A stretch of DNA of 64,000 nucleotides from positions 2,604,001 through 2,668,000 of the forward strand of contig NZ_CP007032.1 in NCBI RefSeq assembly GCF_000231405.2. The letters run 5' to 3'. Shown here piece by piece: positions 25,747 to 34,980 of this stretch (positions are counted from its first letter, which is position 1; each line of letters begins with the position of its first letter). The notes under the pieces were generated by a model. The model was not told the DNA's origin. It was given only the letters and a program-made list of their open reading frames with translations, and did no database searches. The translations under genes were made by a program, and so were the position numbers. The stretch is from Desulfitobacterium metallireducens DSM 15288 (GTDB lineage Bacteria; Bacillota; Desulfitobacteriia; Desulfitobacteriales; Desulfitobacteriaceae).

Positions 25747-27127
25747 TGTACTTTTCAACCAAATTCTTTTTCAGTATTTTACCGGTTGCATTTTTGGGAA
25801 GTTCATCTAAGTGAAATATTCTTTTCGGAAGCTTATATTTAGCGATTTTTTGGGTCAGATAGTTGAGGATGCTCTCATCATCCAAAGATGAAACAACAAA
25901 TAGGACAGGGACTTGACCCCATTTTTCGTCTTTCATCCCCACGATGGCACACTCTGATACAGCAGGGTTTGCATAGAGAACATTCTCAATTTCCTGAGGA
26001 TAAATATTTTCGCCCCCGGAGATAATGATATTTTTTCGACGATCCAGGATATAAAGATAACCCTCTTGATCGAGATATCCAATATCTTGAGTATTGATAA
26101 CACCCGAAAGCGGTTCTTTCCCAAGATAGCCATCCATGAGCATCGGACTTTGGATTAAAACTTCACCAATTCCCTCTTCATCTGGATTATCGATGCGAAT
26201 CGTAACTCCCGGCAAGGGTAATCCTACAGATTCCAGCTTATCCGGATGCTCTAAGACGCAAAACGTGGTTGACTGACTGGTGGTCTCGGTCATCCCATAG
26301 CTTTTGTAGATTGGGATATTTTGAGCTAAGCACGTTTCCACCAACGGTTTGGGAATAAACTCACCACTCACCAGGACCATCCGCAAATGATGCTGATGGA
26401 TTCGGTCGACAATTCTCATGAACAGGGTGGGGACGAGCGATAACATATTAATCGTCCCACTTGCAATTAATTTTAAAGTTTTTTCCTCATCAAATTTTTC
26501 CATTAACGTAATGCGAGTCCCATTATACAAACTGCGCATAAGAATCGTTAATCCGCTAACATGGTACATTGGAAGGACTAACAACCAGTTATCCTCTTCA
26601 GTGACCCCAAGTCTTTGTTGAGAGGCTTGAACATGTGAATAAAACTGCTTCCAACGCAGAGGTACCGACTTATATTCACCGCTGGTTGCACTGGTATCCA
26701 TAATAACCGCAATTTGTTCTGGATTATATTCATCAGCACACTTAACATTTTCAGCAATCTCACTTTGGAGAACTTCAGCAAAGGTAAAGAAAACCCGGCT
26801 TTCGCCGAGTCTTTGCGATAAAATAAACGGATCATCTTGAGAAAAAACACGTTTGATCTTCAATTTCTTTAATTTTTGGGAGATTTCCTCCTGAGTTAAG
26901 TGGGTATTCAGCATCAGCACTTCGATTTGCAACGCTTGCAAGGCTAGGTAAAAGACAGCCATTCCCTCAGAGTTATTCGCATAAAGAGCGACCCTCTGTT
27001 CATCTTTTACAAATCGATATAAGCGGCCTGCCAGGTCGGTTACGCGTTGATCCACTTCTTTAAAGGTCAGCTCATTCAGAAACTTCTTATTTGGGTTTTG
27101 AAGGGCTTGCTGATTAAGCCAGTTCAC
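25736..27127 (-). CDS. menE: o-Succinylbenzoate-CoA ligase
   Basis: MenE activates o-succinylbenzoate with ATP and CoA. The 463 residues are an adenylate-forming enzyme with A5 as YGMTETTSQ, A7/A8 as GYLYILDRRKNIIISGGENI and the A10 Lys in NATGKILKKNL. The phosphate-binding A3 loop, normally TSGTTGxPKxV, is written DTSATSGEYKSVPLRW (about 144-159), which lacks the usual Thr-Gly-x-Pro-Lys pattern. Length fits MenE. It overlaps menC by 11 bases and is separated from menB upstream by a 525-base gap full of repeats. Confidence 0.9.
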   Translation of the reverse strand: MNWLNQQALQNPNKKFLNELTFKEVDQRVTDLAGRLYRFVKDEQRVALYANNSEGMAVFYLALQALQIEVLMLNTHLTQEEISQKLKKLKIKRVFSQDDPFILSQRLGESRVFFTFAEVLQSEIAENVKCADEYNPEQIAVIMDTSATSGEYKSVPLRWKQFYSHVQASQQRLGVTEEDNWLLVLPMYHVSGLTILMRSLYNGTRITLMEKFDEEKTLKLIASGTINMLSLVPTLFMRIVDRIHQHHLRMVLVSGEFIPKPLVETCLAQNIPIYKSYGMTETTSQSTTFCVLEHPDKLESVGLPLPGVTIRIDNPDEEGIGEVLIQSPMLMDGYLGKEPLSGVINTQDIGYLDQEGYLYILDRRKNIIISGGENIYPQEIENVLYANPAVSECAIVGMKDEKWGQVPVLFVVSSLDDESILNYLTQKIAKYKLPKRIFHLDELPKNATGKILKKNLVEKYNVD

Positions 27128-27652
27128 GTATCTTCACCTGCTTTGTTTTCTTTCCTATCACTGTGCCGGGGCTATTTTGAAAGAGGCTTTTTGGGTCTTT
27201 AGGAGACGAACCAGAGTTTGCGAAGGGGAGGCGTTGCTTGCGTTCACTGCTCCCCTATGCTTTAAGTCTTCGCTCACCAAATCGTTTCGCCTGTCTATGT
27301 AGCTTTCATAACGTTATATCTCAAGAAGCCCCGAAAGCGTAGCTTCTCGCATAGAAGCGAACGATTCGCGTAGGGACGTGCAGGTGAACGAAGCTTTCTT
27401 AGCGTAGCGAAGCCCTTGGTTCACATCAGGTATTACCCTGAGGTTTGGCGAAGCTGCTATGAAAGCAAAGTGAACCAGTCCCGAAGCGCCTGAGTGAGTG
27501 GATATGCGATATAGAAGACTTGGCTTAGAGTTGAGGTACGAAACTCAAGGCTTAGTCGACTTATCCTCGAAGGGGAAAAGCTACACGACCCAGACTCTTT
27601 ATCATCTAACGATACTGTACACTGACATGCAAAGCTGCAGAATAGGAATCGA
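27128..27652. other. Repeat-rich gap inside the men cluster, no gene
   Basis: No coding region is supported here. It holds a full copy of the dispersed repeat (27327-27522), a hairpin AGGGGAG/CTCCCCT (27224-27256) and fragments such as GCGTTCACTGCTCCC and ATCGTTTCGCC that look like inverted pieces of the same repeat. No clear terminator follows menB. Confidence 0.7.
27327..27522. repeat. Dispersed intergenic repeat, copy between menB and menE
   Basis: Starts AGCCCCGAAAGCGTAGCTTC and runs to about 27522. The 44-base core at 27417-27460 (TGGTTCAC ... AGCTGCTAT) differs at only 2 positions from 38788-38831. The core contains TCAGG-tattac-CCTGA, a small hairpin. Flanking parts are also alignable but more diverged. 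No reading frame runs through it. Confidence 0.85.
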
Positions 27653-28492
27653 TCACGGGAACTTCGGAAACTGTTCGAAATCAGGCTTGCGTTTCTCTAA
27701 ATAGGCGTCTCGTCCCTCTTTCGCTTCTTCGCTTGTATAATAGAGCAGTGTCGCATCTCCGGCGAATTGTTGCAGGCCGGCTAAGCCATCCGTATCTGCA
27801 TTAAACGAGGCTTTCAGGAAACGTAAGGCTGTCGGGGAATGTTGTAGAATTTCTTTTGCCCATTTGACCGTTTCTTCTTCCAATTGCTCAAAGGGAACTA
27901 CGGTATTAACTAATCCCATCTCTAACGCTTCTTGCGCCGTATATTGACGGCATAAATACCAAATCTCCCGCGCTTTTTTATGTCCAACGATGCGAGCTAA
28001 ATACCCAGCGCCATAACCCGCGTCAAAAGAGCCCACTTTAGGTCCTGTTTGGCCGAATTTAGCATTTTCCGAAGCAATGGATAAATCACAAACAATATGT
28101 AAGACATGCCCTCCGCCTATAGCAAAGCCATTAACCATAGCAATGACTGGTTTAGGAATAATGCGGATTAAATGTTGTAAGTCTAAAACATTGAGCCGAG
28201 GAATCTGATCGTCTCCGACATACCCGCCATTTCCGCGAACTCTTTGATCTCCTCCAGAACAGAACGCTTCCTTATCTTGTCCTTGACCATGATTTGCTCC
28301 CGTTAAAATAATGACACCAATTTGACGATCTTCACGGGCTACCGTAAAGGCATCCATCAATTCCATGATCGTTTTCGGTCGGAAAGCATTACGAACTTCT
28401 GGTCGGTTAATTGTGATTTTTGCAATCCCATCATAAATCTCATAACGAATATCCTCATAATTACGGTTTAATTGTTTCCATGGAAAATTCAC
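27653..28492 (-). CDS. menB: 1,4-Dihydroxy-2-naphthoyl-CoA synthase
   Basis: MenB closes the second ring of the naphthoquinone from o-succinylbenzoyl-CoA. The 279 residues are a crotonase-fold enzyme: [37 protein letters not shown] (oxyanion loop), [19 protein letters not shown] and [20 protein letters not shown], the last being MenB-specific. It ends [16 protein letters not shown] as in other MenB. The GTG at 28490-28492 is chosen because GGAGG lies 8 bases upstream; a start five codons earlier would overlap that site. Confidence 0.95.
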   Translation of the reverse strand: MNFPWKQLNRNYEDIRYEIYDGIAKITINRPEVRNAFRPKTIMELMDAFTVAREDRQIGVIILTGANHGQGQDKEAFCSGGDQRVRGNGGYVGDDQIPRLNVLDLQHLIRIIPKPVIAMVNGFAIGGGHVLHIVCDLSIASENAKFGQTGPKVGSFDAGYGAGYLARIVGHKKAREIWYLCRQYTAQEALEMGLVNTVVPFEQLEEETVKWAKEILQHSPTALRFLKASFNADTDGLAGLQQFAGDATLLYYTSEEAKEGRDAYLEKRKPDFEQFPKFP

Positions 28493-28550
28493 AACACATT
28501 CCTCCAATTTGATTTAGATTTATTTATAACTTTAATTTTTACTTAAGTGA

Positions 28551-29360
28551 TTAAGTAGCAGGTCCTCTCTCTAGAAACGATTTTACGATATCCGTAAAAC
28601 CTTGAGGATTTTCAATATGCGTATTATGTCCAACACCCAACATAATTTCTCTCTTAATTCTAGGGGATAATCGGGTGAACTCCTGACCTATTTTTCGGTA
28701 TTTCTCATCATATTCACCATTGATATAGAGAACAGGCATGGATAAATCTGAAACTTGAGGTTTCAAGCAAGGAAATATTCCTTGTCCCGTTCCCAATAAG
28801 ATATTGGCTAATGCATAGGGTTCATTTTGCAGACGTCTTTCGCTTATCTTTTGACGAATATCCGGAGACACATGGATTTGCGAAGCAAAAAGACTGAGAC
28901 TCGACCAATAGGTATTAAACCACTCAATCCCGTTTTCCTGGATTGAATCAGCAAGCCAAGCATCATGTTTGCGACGATCAGCTCTTTCTTGATCATCACA
29001 AAGGCCATACGATGAACTCTCAAGAATCAGTCGGCTAACTTCCTGAGGATAGGCTAAGGCATAACCTAAGGCAATGCGCCCCCCCATTGAATAGCCGAGT
29101 AAGGAATATCGTTCAAAACCTAAGTGGTGTATAAGTTCATGGAGATGATGAAGGATAACGGATAAATGATAAGGCTCAAGGGAATACGGTTTTTCGCTAT
29201 TCCCATGTCCGATCAAATCCACGAGAACCATTTGGCAGTTATCCAGTTGAATCAATTCCCAGGTATTTGAGTTTTCAGCAAAGCCGTGAATACAAATGAC
29301 AGGTTGACCCGTACCTCTAACGCCCACAGAATAGTGAACGTTCTCAACGTCAATTAACAT
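28551..29360 (-). CDS. menH: SHCHC synthase MenH (alpha/beta hydrolase)
   Basis: MenH eliminates pyruvate from SEPHCHC to give SHCHC. The 269 residues form an alpha/beta hydrolase with VICIHGFAENSNTWE at the oxyanion hole, the nucleophile elbow LLGYSMGGRIALGYALAYP (Ser), DLIGHGNSEKP, an Asp in YINGEYDEKY and the His in LGVGHNTHIENP. It lies between menD and menB in the same direction, 52 bases after menD. The fold is certain and the specific role follows from the operon. Confidence 0.9.
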   Translation of the reverse strand: MLIDVENVHYSVGVRGTGQPVICIHGFAENSNTWELIQLDNCQMVLVDLIGHGNSEKPYSLEPYHLSVILHHLHELIHHLGFERYSLLGYSMGGRIALGYALAYPQEVSRLILESSSYGLCDDQERADRRKHDAWLADSIQENGIEWFNTYWSSLSLFASQIHVSPDIRQKISERRLQNEPYALANILLGTGQGIFPCLKPQVSDLSMPVLYINGEYDEKYRKIGQEFTRLSPRIKREIMLGVGHNTHIENPQGFTDIVKSFLERGPAT

Positions 29361-29412
29361 TTCATCTTTCTCCCAGACAATTATCGATATAGGTATCTAG
29401 AATCGATAAATA

Positions 29413-31062
29413 CTACAGATTTGTATATAAGTCATGCAAACTTTTACTTAGTTCAGCATCAATACGAACATTCAATACCTTAATTCCATCTAAAGTTAAA
29501 GCCTCCTGAAAATCATGCTCAAAGGCCTCATAATCTGCAGGTTCATAGTACGTTAAATTATACAAAGCTTTCAACCCGGAGAAATCCATTCCGTGCGGAG
29601 TCATAAATAAGTACTCGAAATGCTTATTCTTGCTCTGCGGTAAATATTTGAAAATCGCTCCCCCATCATTATTCACCACAACTATAGTTAAATTCAGTGA
29701 GTTGTTTTTCCCAATGAGCAGACCATTTAAATCATGGAAAAAGGCCAAATCACCGGTCAACAATACTGTGGGATGCTGACTCGTCGAAATCCCCAAAGCG
29801 GTTGAAACCGTTCCATCTATACCATTAGCACCACGATTGCATAACATCTTAAGAGAATGCTGGCGTGATTCCCAAAAGTAATCGACATCACGGATCGCCA
29901 TACTATTGGCAACCGCAAAACGACTTTCTTCAGGGAGCATATCTTGTATCTTTTGAACAAGCTTTCCTTCAAATAGCCCCACTTCTTCACGCGCCTGATT
30001 TAATCGTTGGCGCATTTCTTTCTGATAATGTTGCCACTGACGCAAGTATTCCTCGTGGGTATTTTGGACATCAATAGATTGGGCAAAAGCCTGGGGTTGT
30101 GAAATGATATAGCGATTAATAGATAAAGACGGAGCACGGTATTGAAAAGACTCCCCAACTTGAAAATACAAGACATCTTGGTGCATCGCTAAAAACTGTT
30201 GCAAACGTTTTGATACCGGTGTTTGTCCAAAGTGAATGATGAATTCAGGTTTAAGCTCTTTTTTAAGATCATCATTTTTAAGGAAGGCGTCATAGCTGTC
30301 AATAATCAGCTCATGATCGTAATTACGAAAGTTAGAAATGGGGTCTGCTAATACGGGCGTTTTTAAGCGTTCTGCCAATTCCAATACTTCATGATGATAA
30401 TTCGCATAGGCATCGCCACCACAAATAATGATCCCTTTTTTATTCTGGAAAGCCGTACCATCCATCGTCAACTGACTTTCATTTTTTATCCATTCAAAGG
30501 GGTATTTTAAACGTCCTGAGCTAAAATTTAGCTTATCTAAATCCGGACTCAAGGGTTCACGTAAAGGTACATTGATATGCGCTACGCCATATTCTTCTGA
30601 CATTGAACTCATATAAGCCTTTCGCATCACTGTACGAACATATCGATACATGCTCTCTGTCTCTTCAGGTAGAGCTAATTCTTCAAAATATTTAACGTAA
30701 TCATGGTAAATTTTAATTTGATCAATGGTTTGAGGAGCCCCCACTTGGCGTAATTCAGGGGGACGATCCGCGGTTAAGATGATTAAGGGCACTTTTGAAT
30801 GCTTTGCTTCAACAATTGCCGGGAAATAATGGGTCACGGCAGAACCTGAAGAACAAATTAAAACAACAGGTCGTTCTTTCTCCTTGGCTATTCCTAACGC
30901 AAAAAATCCTGCCGATCGTTCATCAATACTAATAAAGGTCTCGAAGTCGTGTTCGTAAAATAATACAGATAATGGAGTTGAGCGTGATCCAGGGCTAATC
31001 ACAACTTCACGTACGCCCAACTGATATAGTTCATCGACTAACGCAGCAATATAATTTGTCAT
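29413..31062 (-). CDS. menD: SEPHCHC synthase MenD (thiamine-diphosphate enzyme)
   Basis: MenD joins isochorismate and 2-oxoglutarate using thiamine diphosphate. The 549 residues begin [20 protein letters not shown], then [15 protein letters not shown] with the family motif, the catalytic Glu region in [15 protein letters not shown], and the cofactor motif [16 protein letters not shown] with [28 protein letters not shown] is diagnostic. The ATG at 31060-31062 has GAAGGTG 7 bases upstream. menF ends only 16 bases before it. Confidence 0.96.
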   Translation of the reverse strand: MTNYIAALVDELYQLGVREVVISPGSRSTPLSVLFYEHDFETFISIDERSAGFFALGIAKEKERPVVLICSSGSAVTHYFPAIVEAKHSKVPLIILTADRPPELRQVGAPQTIDQIKIYHDYVKYFEELALPEETESMYRYVRTVMRKAYMSSMSEEYGVAHINVPLREPLSPDLDKLNFSSGRLKYPFEWIKNESQLTMDGTAFQNKKGIIICGGDAYANYHHEVLELAERLKTPVLADPISNFRNYDHELIIDSYDAFLKNDDLKKELKPEFIIHFGQTPVSKRLQQFLAMHQDVLYFQVGESFQYRAPSLSINRYIISQPQAFAQSIDVQNTHEEYLRQWQHYQKEMRQRLNQAREEVGLFEGKLVQKIQDMLPEESRFAVANSMAIRDVDYFWESRQHSLKMLCNRGANGIDGTVSTALGISTSQHPTVLLTGDLAFFHDLNGLLIGKNNSLNLTIVVVNNDGGAIFKYLPQSKNKHFEYLFMTPHGMDFSGLKALYNLTYYEPADYEAFEHDFQEALTLDGIKVLNVRIDAELSKSLHDLYTNL

Positions 31063-31078
31063 CTCATTCACCTTCAGA

Positions 31079-32230
31079 TTATAAACTCTCCACAATCGTT
31101 TTCACTTTATTACTCGTCTCCAAATATTCTTCTTCACACTCGGAGTCTTTCACAATACCACAGCCTGCATAGGCATAAACCCGGTTTCCATCAATGAGTG
31201 CCGATCGTATTCCTGCCACAAATATGCCGTCTCCTTGCTCATTCATCATCCCGATCGGTGCGGCGTATAATCCTCTCTCATGCTTTTCACAGCGTTCAAT
31301 GATGTCTAACGCGCCCTGTACAGGATATCCTCCTAAGGCTGGTGTCGGGTGCAATCGAAATACCCAATCCGTTAATGAGCTGTTTTCCTTAGGTTTTGCT
31401 TTAATAATGGTTTGTAAATGATGTATATTTTTAAGGGTTAAAATTGTCGTCGCGCCGACACTTACGTCGTCACAAAACGAAGTCATCACCTTGGCGATGT
31501 AATCCTTGACAATTTGGTGCTCATGGCAGTTTTTGGGGTCATTAAGGAGCGCAGTTTTTTGCTCTTCATCATGTTCCTTATCACCGCGTGAAATTGTTCC
31601 AGCCAAAGCATAGCTCATAATCTCTTCTTGTTTCTTTTGTACGAGAATCTCCGGAGTCGCTCCTAGAAATGTTTTACCGTCTTTGAAATAAGCGAAAGCA
31701 AAAGAGCTTGGATTTTTCTCCAGAAGATTTTTTACCATGCTTTCAATTGAGACGGTTGTCTCACACTCAATAGTTATTTCTCGTGAAATTACAACCTTTT
31801 TGACCTTTCCCGATGCAATTTCTTGCTTTACGTTGTAAAATAATTCTTGCCAGTCTTCGTAATCATCGGCGAGCATTTTGTAAACGTGAGTCTGTGGTGT
31901 GAACTCTCTTTCCTGAATATCGAAGTCATCTTGTGCGTAATATAGAATTTGTTTCCCGTTCTTTTCCACAAAATAGAACTCAAAGGCAATTGTTTCATTG
32001 CCCAACCCGCTCCATTTTTGATCCTTAAGAGTTGGAAAGAAGGTCCTCGTGGAGAATACATAAGGAAAGTGAATATAGCTTTCCCCTGTCTTAAAGGTTT
32101 TTAAGCGTTTTGCTCCGATGATAAGCTCATTTTCAAGAGGATTATAGAACAAAACACGTTCTTCATGCTCAAAGTTCTGCCAAAATGAGAGCGGACTCTT
32201 TAAATGAGTTTCTTTCTGTTGATAAATCAA
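31079..32230 (-). CDS. menF: Isochorismate synthase
   Basis: MenF converts chorismate to isochorismate, the entry to menaquinone. The 383 residues show the chorismate-binding domain in its C-terminal two thirds: [93 protein letters not shown] and [20 protein letters not shown]. All are typical of EntC/MenF-type enzymes. The start is TTG at 32228-32230 and is the least certain part. It is the first gene of the men cluster. Confidence 0.93.
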   Translation of the reverse strand: MIYQQKETHLKSPLSFWQNFEHEERVLFYNPLENELIIGAKRLKTFKTGESYIHFPYVFSTRTFFPTLKDQKWSGLGNETIAFEFYFVEKNGKQILYYAQDDFDIQEREFTPQTHVYKMLADDYEDWQELFYNVKQEIASGKVKKVVISREITIECETTVSIESMVKNLLEKNPSSFAFAYFKDGKTFLGATPEILVQKKQEEIMSYALAGTISRGDKEHDEEQKTALLNDPKNCHEHQIVKDYIAKVMTSFCDDVSVGATTILTLKNIHHLQTIIKAKPKENSSLTDWVFRLHPTPALGGYPVQGALDIIERCEKHERGLYAAPIGMMNEQGDGIFVAGIRSALIDGNRVYAYAGCGIVKDSECEEEYLETSNKVKTIVESL

Positions 32231-32282
32231 ACATATCGCCCTATTCCTATTGATTTTTAATATGATTAGATATATTCAAATA

Positions 32283-32298
32283 ATGAACTATAGTTCAT
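32283..32298. promoter_or_regulatory. Perfect 16-base palindrome at the men promoter (candidate operator)
   Basis: ATGAACTATAGTTCAT is a perfect inverted repeat. It lies 11 bases downstream of the candidate -10 box, at about +5 to +20, and 52 bases before the menF start. A dimeric regulator bound here would block transcription. The regulator is unknown. Confidence 0.6.
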
Positions 32299-32309
32299 AT
32301 CATGAGTAG

Positions 32310-32339
32310 AGTATATCATACAGTTATTAATTCCTGCAA
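32310..32339 (-). promoter_or_regulatory. Candidate promoter of the men cluster
   Basis: TTGCAG (32334-32339), 18-base spacer, TATACT (32310-32315), about 80 bases before menF. Confidence 0.6.
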
Positions 32340-32370
32340 TTTAAATTAATAATCCTAGCACAGAATATAA

Positions 32371-32414
32371 TACAAAAAGAGGAAAATCATAAAAACATTG
32401 ATTTCCCTCTTTTT
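32371..32414 (-). terminator. Intrinsic terminator of the cytochrome c gene
   Basis: AAAAAGAGGAAAATCA (32374-32389) pairs with TGATTTCCCTCTTTTT (32399-32414) with one mismatch. On the minus strand the stem ends in TTTTT followed by GTATTATATT. Confidence 0.8.
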
Positions 32415-32415
32415 G

Positions 32416-32437
32416 GTTATGGTACACGTACCATAAC
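32416..32437. repeat. Perfect inverted repeat just past the cytochrome c stop
   Basis: GTTATGGTAC and GTACCATAAC are perfect 10-base arms with a 2-base spacer. It starts 6 bases after the stop codon and sits directly before the terminator, so it may extend the terminator structure or be a protein-binding site. Confidence 0.6.
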
Positions 32438-32442
32438 TGAAA

Positions 32443-32832
32443 TTATTTTTTCAATCCAGCCACAAAGTCACCAATAGCTTTATTTTGGTCATCATTTATT
32501 TTAGCAGAGAAACTAGGCATACTGCCTTTTCCCTTTTTAATCACATCTTGAACTCGGGCAGAGTTGTTTATAAACTCATCAGTGTTAATGGCTGGCCCGC
32601 TCGATCCGCCAGCACCTGTGGTACCGTGACACCCGGCACAATTTGCAGTATATAGTGCAGCTCCGCTAACTTGTGTTGTAGCTGATTGATTCGTCGTGGG
32701 TGGTGTTTGTGTCGTTTGTGGTGGTTGTTGAGGAGCGGGCTGAGTTGGTTGGCTAGGCTGAGATTTGTTACAACCAACGACGAATAGGATACTTGCAAGG
32801 CCTATGGCAGTAATGATTTGTTTACTTTTCAT
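32443..32832 (-). CDS. Class I cytochrome c lipoprotein
   Basis: The 129 residues have a lipoprotein signal (IITAIGLASILFVVGC, Cys 21), a Pro/Gln/Thr-rich tether (22-55), and one cytochrome c domain with the heme motif CAGCH (65-69) and the axial Met in KGSMPSFSA (about 105). It should carry single electrons on the outer face of the membrane. It resembles the cccB-type cytochrome c-551 of Gram-positives. It is a single-gene unit between rng and the men cluster. Confidence 0.92.
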   Translation of the reverse strand: MKSKQIITAIGLASILFVVGCNKSQPSQPTQPAPQQPPQTTQTPPTTNQSATTQVSGAALYTANCAGCHGTTGAGGSSGPAINTDEFINNSARVQDVIKKGKGSMPSFSAKINDDQNKAIGDFVAGLKK

Positions 32833-32913
32833 AACATATTCCCCCTATAGATCTTTTCTAGTTGTAAGGTTTTGCCAAGGCAAAGGGTTTTATACGCGCT
32901 TTTATTTAATTAA

Positions 32914-32963
32914 GAAAGCACAAGGAAACAACCCGCATATTCGGATTGTTTCCTTGTGCTTTA
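32914..32963 (-). terminator. Intrinsic terminator of the rng transcript
   Basis: AAAGCACAAGGAAACAA (32915-32931) and its perfect complement (32946-32962) form a 17-base stem about 50 bases after the rng stop. On the minus strand it is followed by CTTAATTAAAT, a weak T-run, so it could also be a 3' stabilising hairpin. Confidence 0.7.
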
Positions 32964-33011
32964 ATAGTACCAACGGACAATTTTGGATTGTCTAATCACG
33001 GTTGCTTTCTA

Positions 33012-34253
33012 TCACTTTAGAGTCCACCCTAGACCGTCACAGTTTGAACAGGGTTTGCTATAACGCACGGCAAGAGTCTGTCCCACTTTTTTGCGGGTCA
33101 TCTCCACTAGACCGAGTTGCGTCAAGCCCATGATTTGACACTTAATCTTATCTTGAGAACACGCTTTTTCAAGAGTCGCAAGGACCTCTTTCTGATCTTC
33201 TTCTAAAATCATATCAATAAAATCGATAATGATAATTCCGCCATAATTGCGCAAGCGCAGTTGCCGACCAATTTCTTCAGCCGCTTCGCAATTCGTATGC
33301 AAAACGGTATGTTCGAGGGAACTTTTTCCCACGTATTTACCCGTATTAACATCAATTACCGTTAAAGCTTCCGTCTGTTGGATGACTAAATAGCCCCCAC
33401 TTTTCAGCCAGACCTTAGGGCGCAGAGCTTTGCGGATCTCCTCATCTACACCATAATCATCAAAAAGATTATCCTTGTAAACCAAATGCACGTGATTTGC
33501 TGCAGGATGTCCAAGCTTACTAAGCGTCTTTCGCAAGCCTTCAGCAACTCCAGCCTGATTAACCGTAAGCGCTTCTACTTTTCCATCCACCCATTCGCGA
33601 AGCATGCGGGATAATAAATCCACATCTTCGTGAACAAGCCCCGGAACCGAAACATGGGGCATTTTCTCAGTAATTTGATGCCAGAGGTCGATCAGTTCTT
33701 TCAGATCTTCTTCAAGTTCTTTGCCTTCAACTTTTTCGGCGAGCGTCCGAATGATCACACCCATCCCTTGAGGGCAGATGCTTTTTGCTGTTTCTCTTAG
33801 GCGAGTCCGCTCTTCCTCATCGCTAATTCGTCGCGACACTCCAATATAGTCTGTATTAGGCATCAAAACAGTAGAGCGTCCAGGAATCGTAATATTTGTC
33901 GTGATGCGAGCCCCTTTGGTGCCCACCGGTTCTTTGGTGATCTGAACCAAAAGCTCCTGACGCGGTTTCAAAACCTGCTCTACCCTTGGCAAAGGATTTA
34001 TCTTCGATTTGGCTTCTTCATCTAGGCTCGGAGGCACTGCATCTGCAACATAGAGGAACGCATTTTTCTCTAAGCCAATGTCGACAAAAGCCGCTTGCAT
34101 ACCGGGAAGAACATTTTCCACTCGGCCACGATAGATATTCCCGACCAGATGAGAAAAGGCTCCTTCTTCTTCATGCACTTCGACAAGCTCACCATCTTCT
34201 AATACAGCAGCTCGCATTTGCTGAGCCTGTCCTTGCAGAATAATCTCTTTCAA
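33012..34253 (-). CDS. rng: Ribonuclease G/E family endoribonuclease
   Basis: This family cleaves single-stranded RNA in rRNA maturation and mRNA decay. The 413 residues show the S1 domain (about 35-110; LVGNIYRGRVENVLPGMQAA), the RNase-H-like and 5'-sensor regions (RSTVLMPNTDYIGVSRRI), and the catalytic DNase I-like subdomain with VIDVNTGKYVGKSSLE and IIIIDFIDM, whose Asp residues bind the metal. A CSNC zinc-link lies near the end. No long C-terminal scaffold is present, as in RNase G. TTG at 34251-34253 with GAGGAA seven bases upstream is the likely start. Confidence 0.92.
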   Translation of the reverse strand: MKEIILQGQAQQMRAAVLEDGELVEVHEEEGAFSHLVGNIYRGRVENVLPGMQAAFVDIGLEKNAFLYVADAVPPSLDEEAKSKINPLPRVEQVLKPRQELLVQITKEPVGTKGARITTNITIPGRSTVLMPNTDYIGVSRRISDEEERTRLRETAKSICPQGMGVIIRTLAEKVEGKELEEDLKELIDLWHQITEKMPHVSVPGLVHEDVDLLSRMLREWVDGKVEALTVNQAGVAEGLRKTLSKLGHPAANHVHLVYKDNLFDDYGVDEEIRKALRPKVWLKSGGYLVIQQTEALTVIDVNTGKYVGKSSLEHTVLHTNCEAAEEIGRQLRLRNYGGIIIIDFIDMILEEDQKEVLATLEKACSQDKIKCQIMGLTQLGLVEMTRKKVGQTLAVRYSKPCSNCDGLGWTLK

Positions 34254-34263
34254 GGGACATTCC

Positions 34264-34980
34264 TCACTTCCCAAAGGCCTCATGTTCCATCGGGGAAAAC
34301 TTCTGCCCCTCATAACTCACATAGATTCCCGTCCGTTTAGTTCTTAGAATATCCAAATCGAGAGGAAGCTTTTCTAAATCACAAAGGCTCCCAATCACTT
34401 CTTCAGGACGCACACTCCCTTGATTTCCCACTTCAACTTCCAGTTCGAAAATAGCCTCATCGCCCTCGATATGACCCTCTAATTGTTTAACCCAGGGACG
34501 AATATCTTTTTCAACCTGTCCCTTTTTACTAAATCGTAAATATTGGATTTCATTTCGCGCTAACCAGGAATCAATGGCTTCTTGCAACCGTTCCTCGGTC
34601 ACAGGCAAGCCCATAGCTACCGTGATTCGATAACTCGCAGCATTCAAAACAGCCATTAAGGCTTTCGTTCCTAAAGAAATGATCTGACCTTCTAAAAGAC
34701 GAATTCCCGTAGGCAGTTGTTCCTGAAGGCGTCCCAAAATTTCCTTAAGTCTTAAATCCTGAGCCACTTCGATATCAAGATACTCCCGTTCCCCTTCGAC
34801 GCCAACGGCCAAGGCCGAGCCAAAGGAGATCTTCGGATGAGGATTAAATCCCTCAGAATAGGCCATCCGAATTCCAGCCCTACGCAACGAGCGTTCAAAC
34901 ACTCGTGCTAAATCTAAATGGGCAATATATTTAGCTTCTTCTACTTTAGTAAAGGCGATTCTTACCCGCAAGGCACTCAC
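34264..34980 (-). CDS. DUF2344 / TIGR03936-family protein
   Basis: The 238 residues begin LRVRIAFTKVEEAKYIAHLD and contain FERSLRRAGIRMAYSEGFNP then HPKISFGSALAVGVEGEREY, the hallmark of the DUF2344 family, which is often linked or fused to the TIGR03960-type radical SAM protein. Its function is not established; a partner role in RNA modification has been supposed. It overlaps the radical SAM gene by 4 bases and is followed by rng 10 bases later, so the three form one unit. Confidence 0.9.
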   Translation of the reverse strand: MSALRVRIAFTKVEEAKYIAHLDLARVFERSLRRAGIRMAYSEGFNPHPKISFGSALAVGVEGEREYLDIEVAQDLRLKEILGRLQEQLPTGIRLLEGQIISLGTKALMAVLNAASYRITVAMGLPVTEERLQEAIDSWLARNEIQYLRFSKKGQVEKDIRPWVKQLEGHIEGDEAIFELEVEVGNQGSVRPEEVIGSLCDLEKLPLDLDILRTKRTGIYVSYEGQKFSPMEHEAFGK

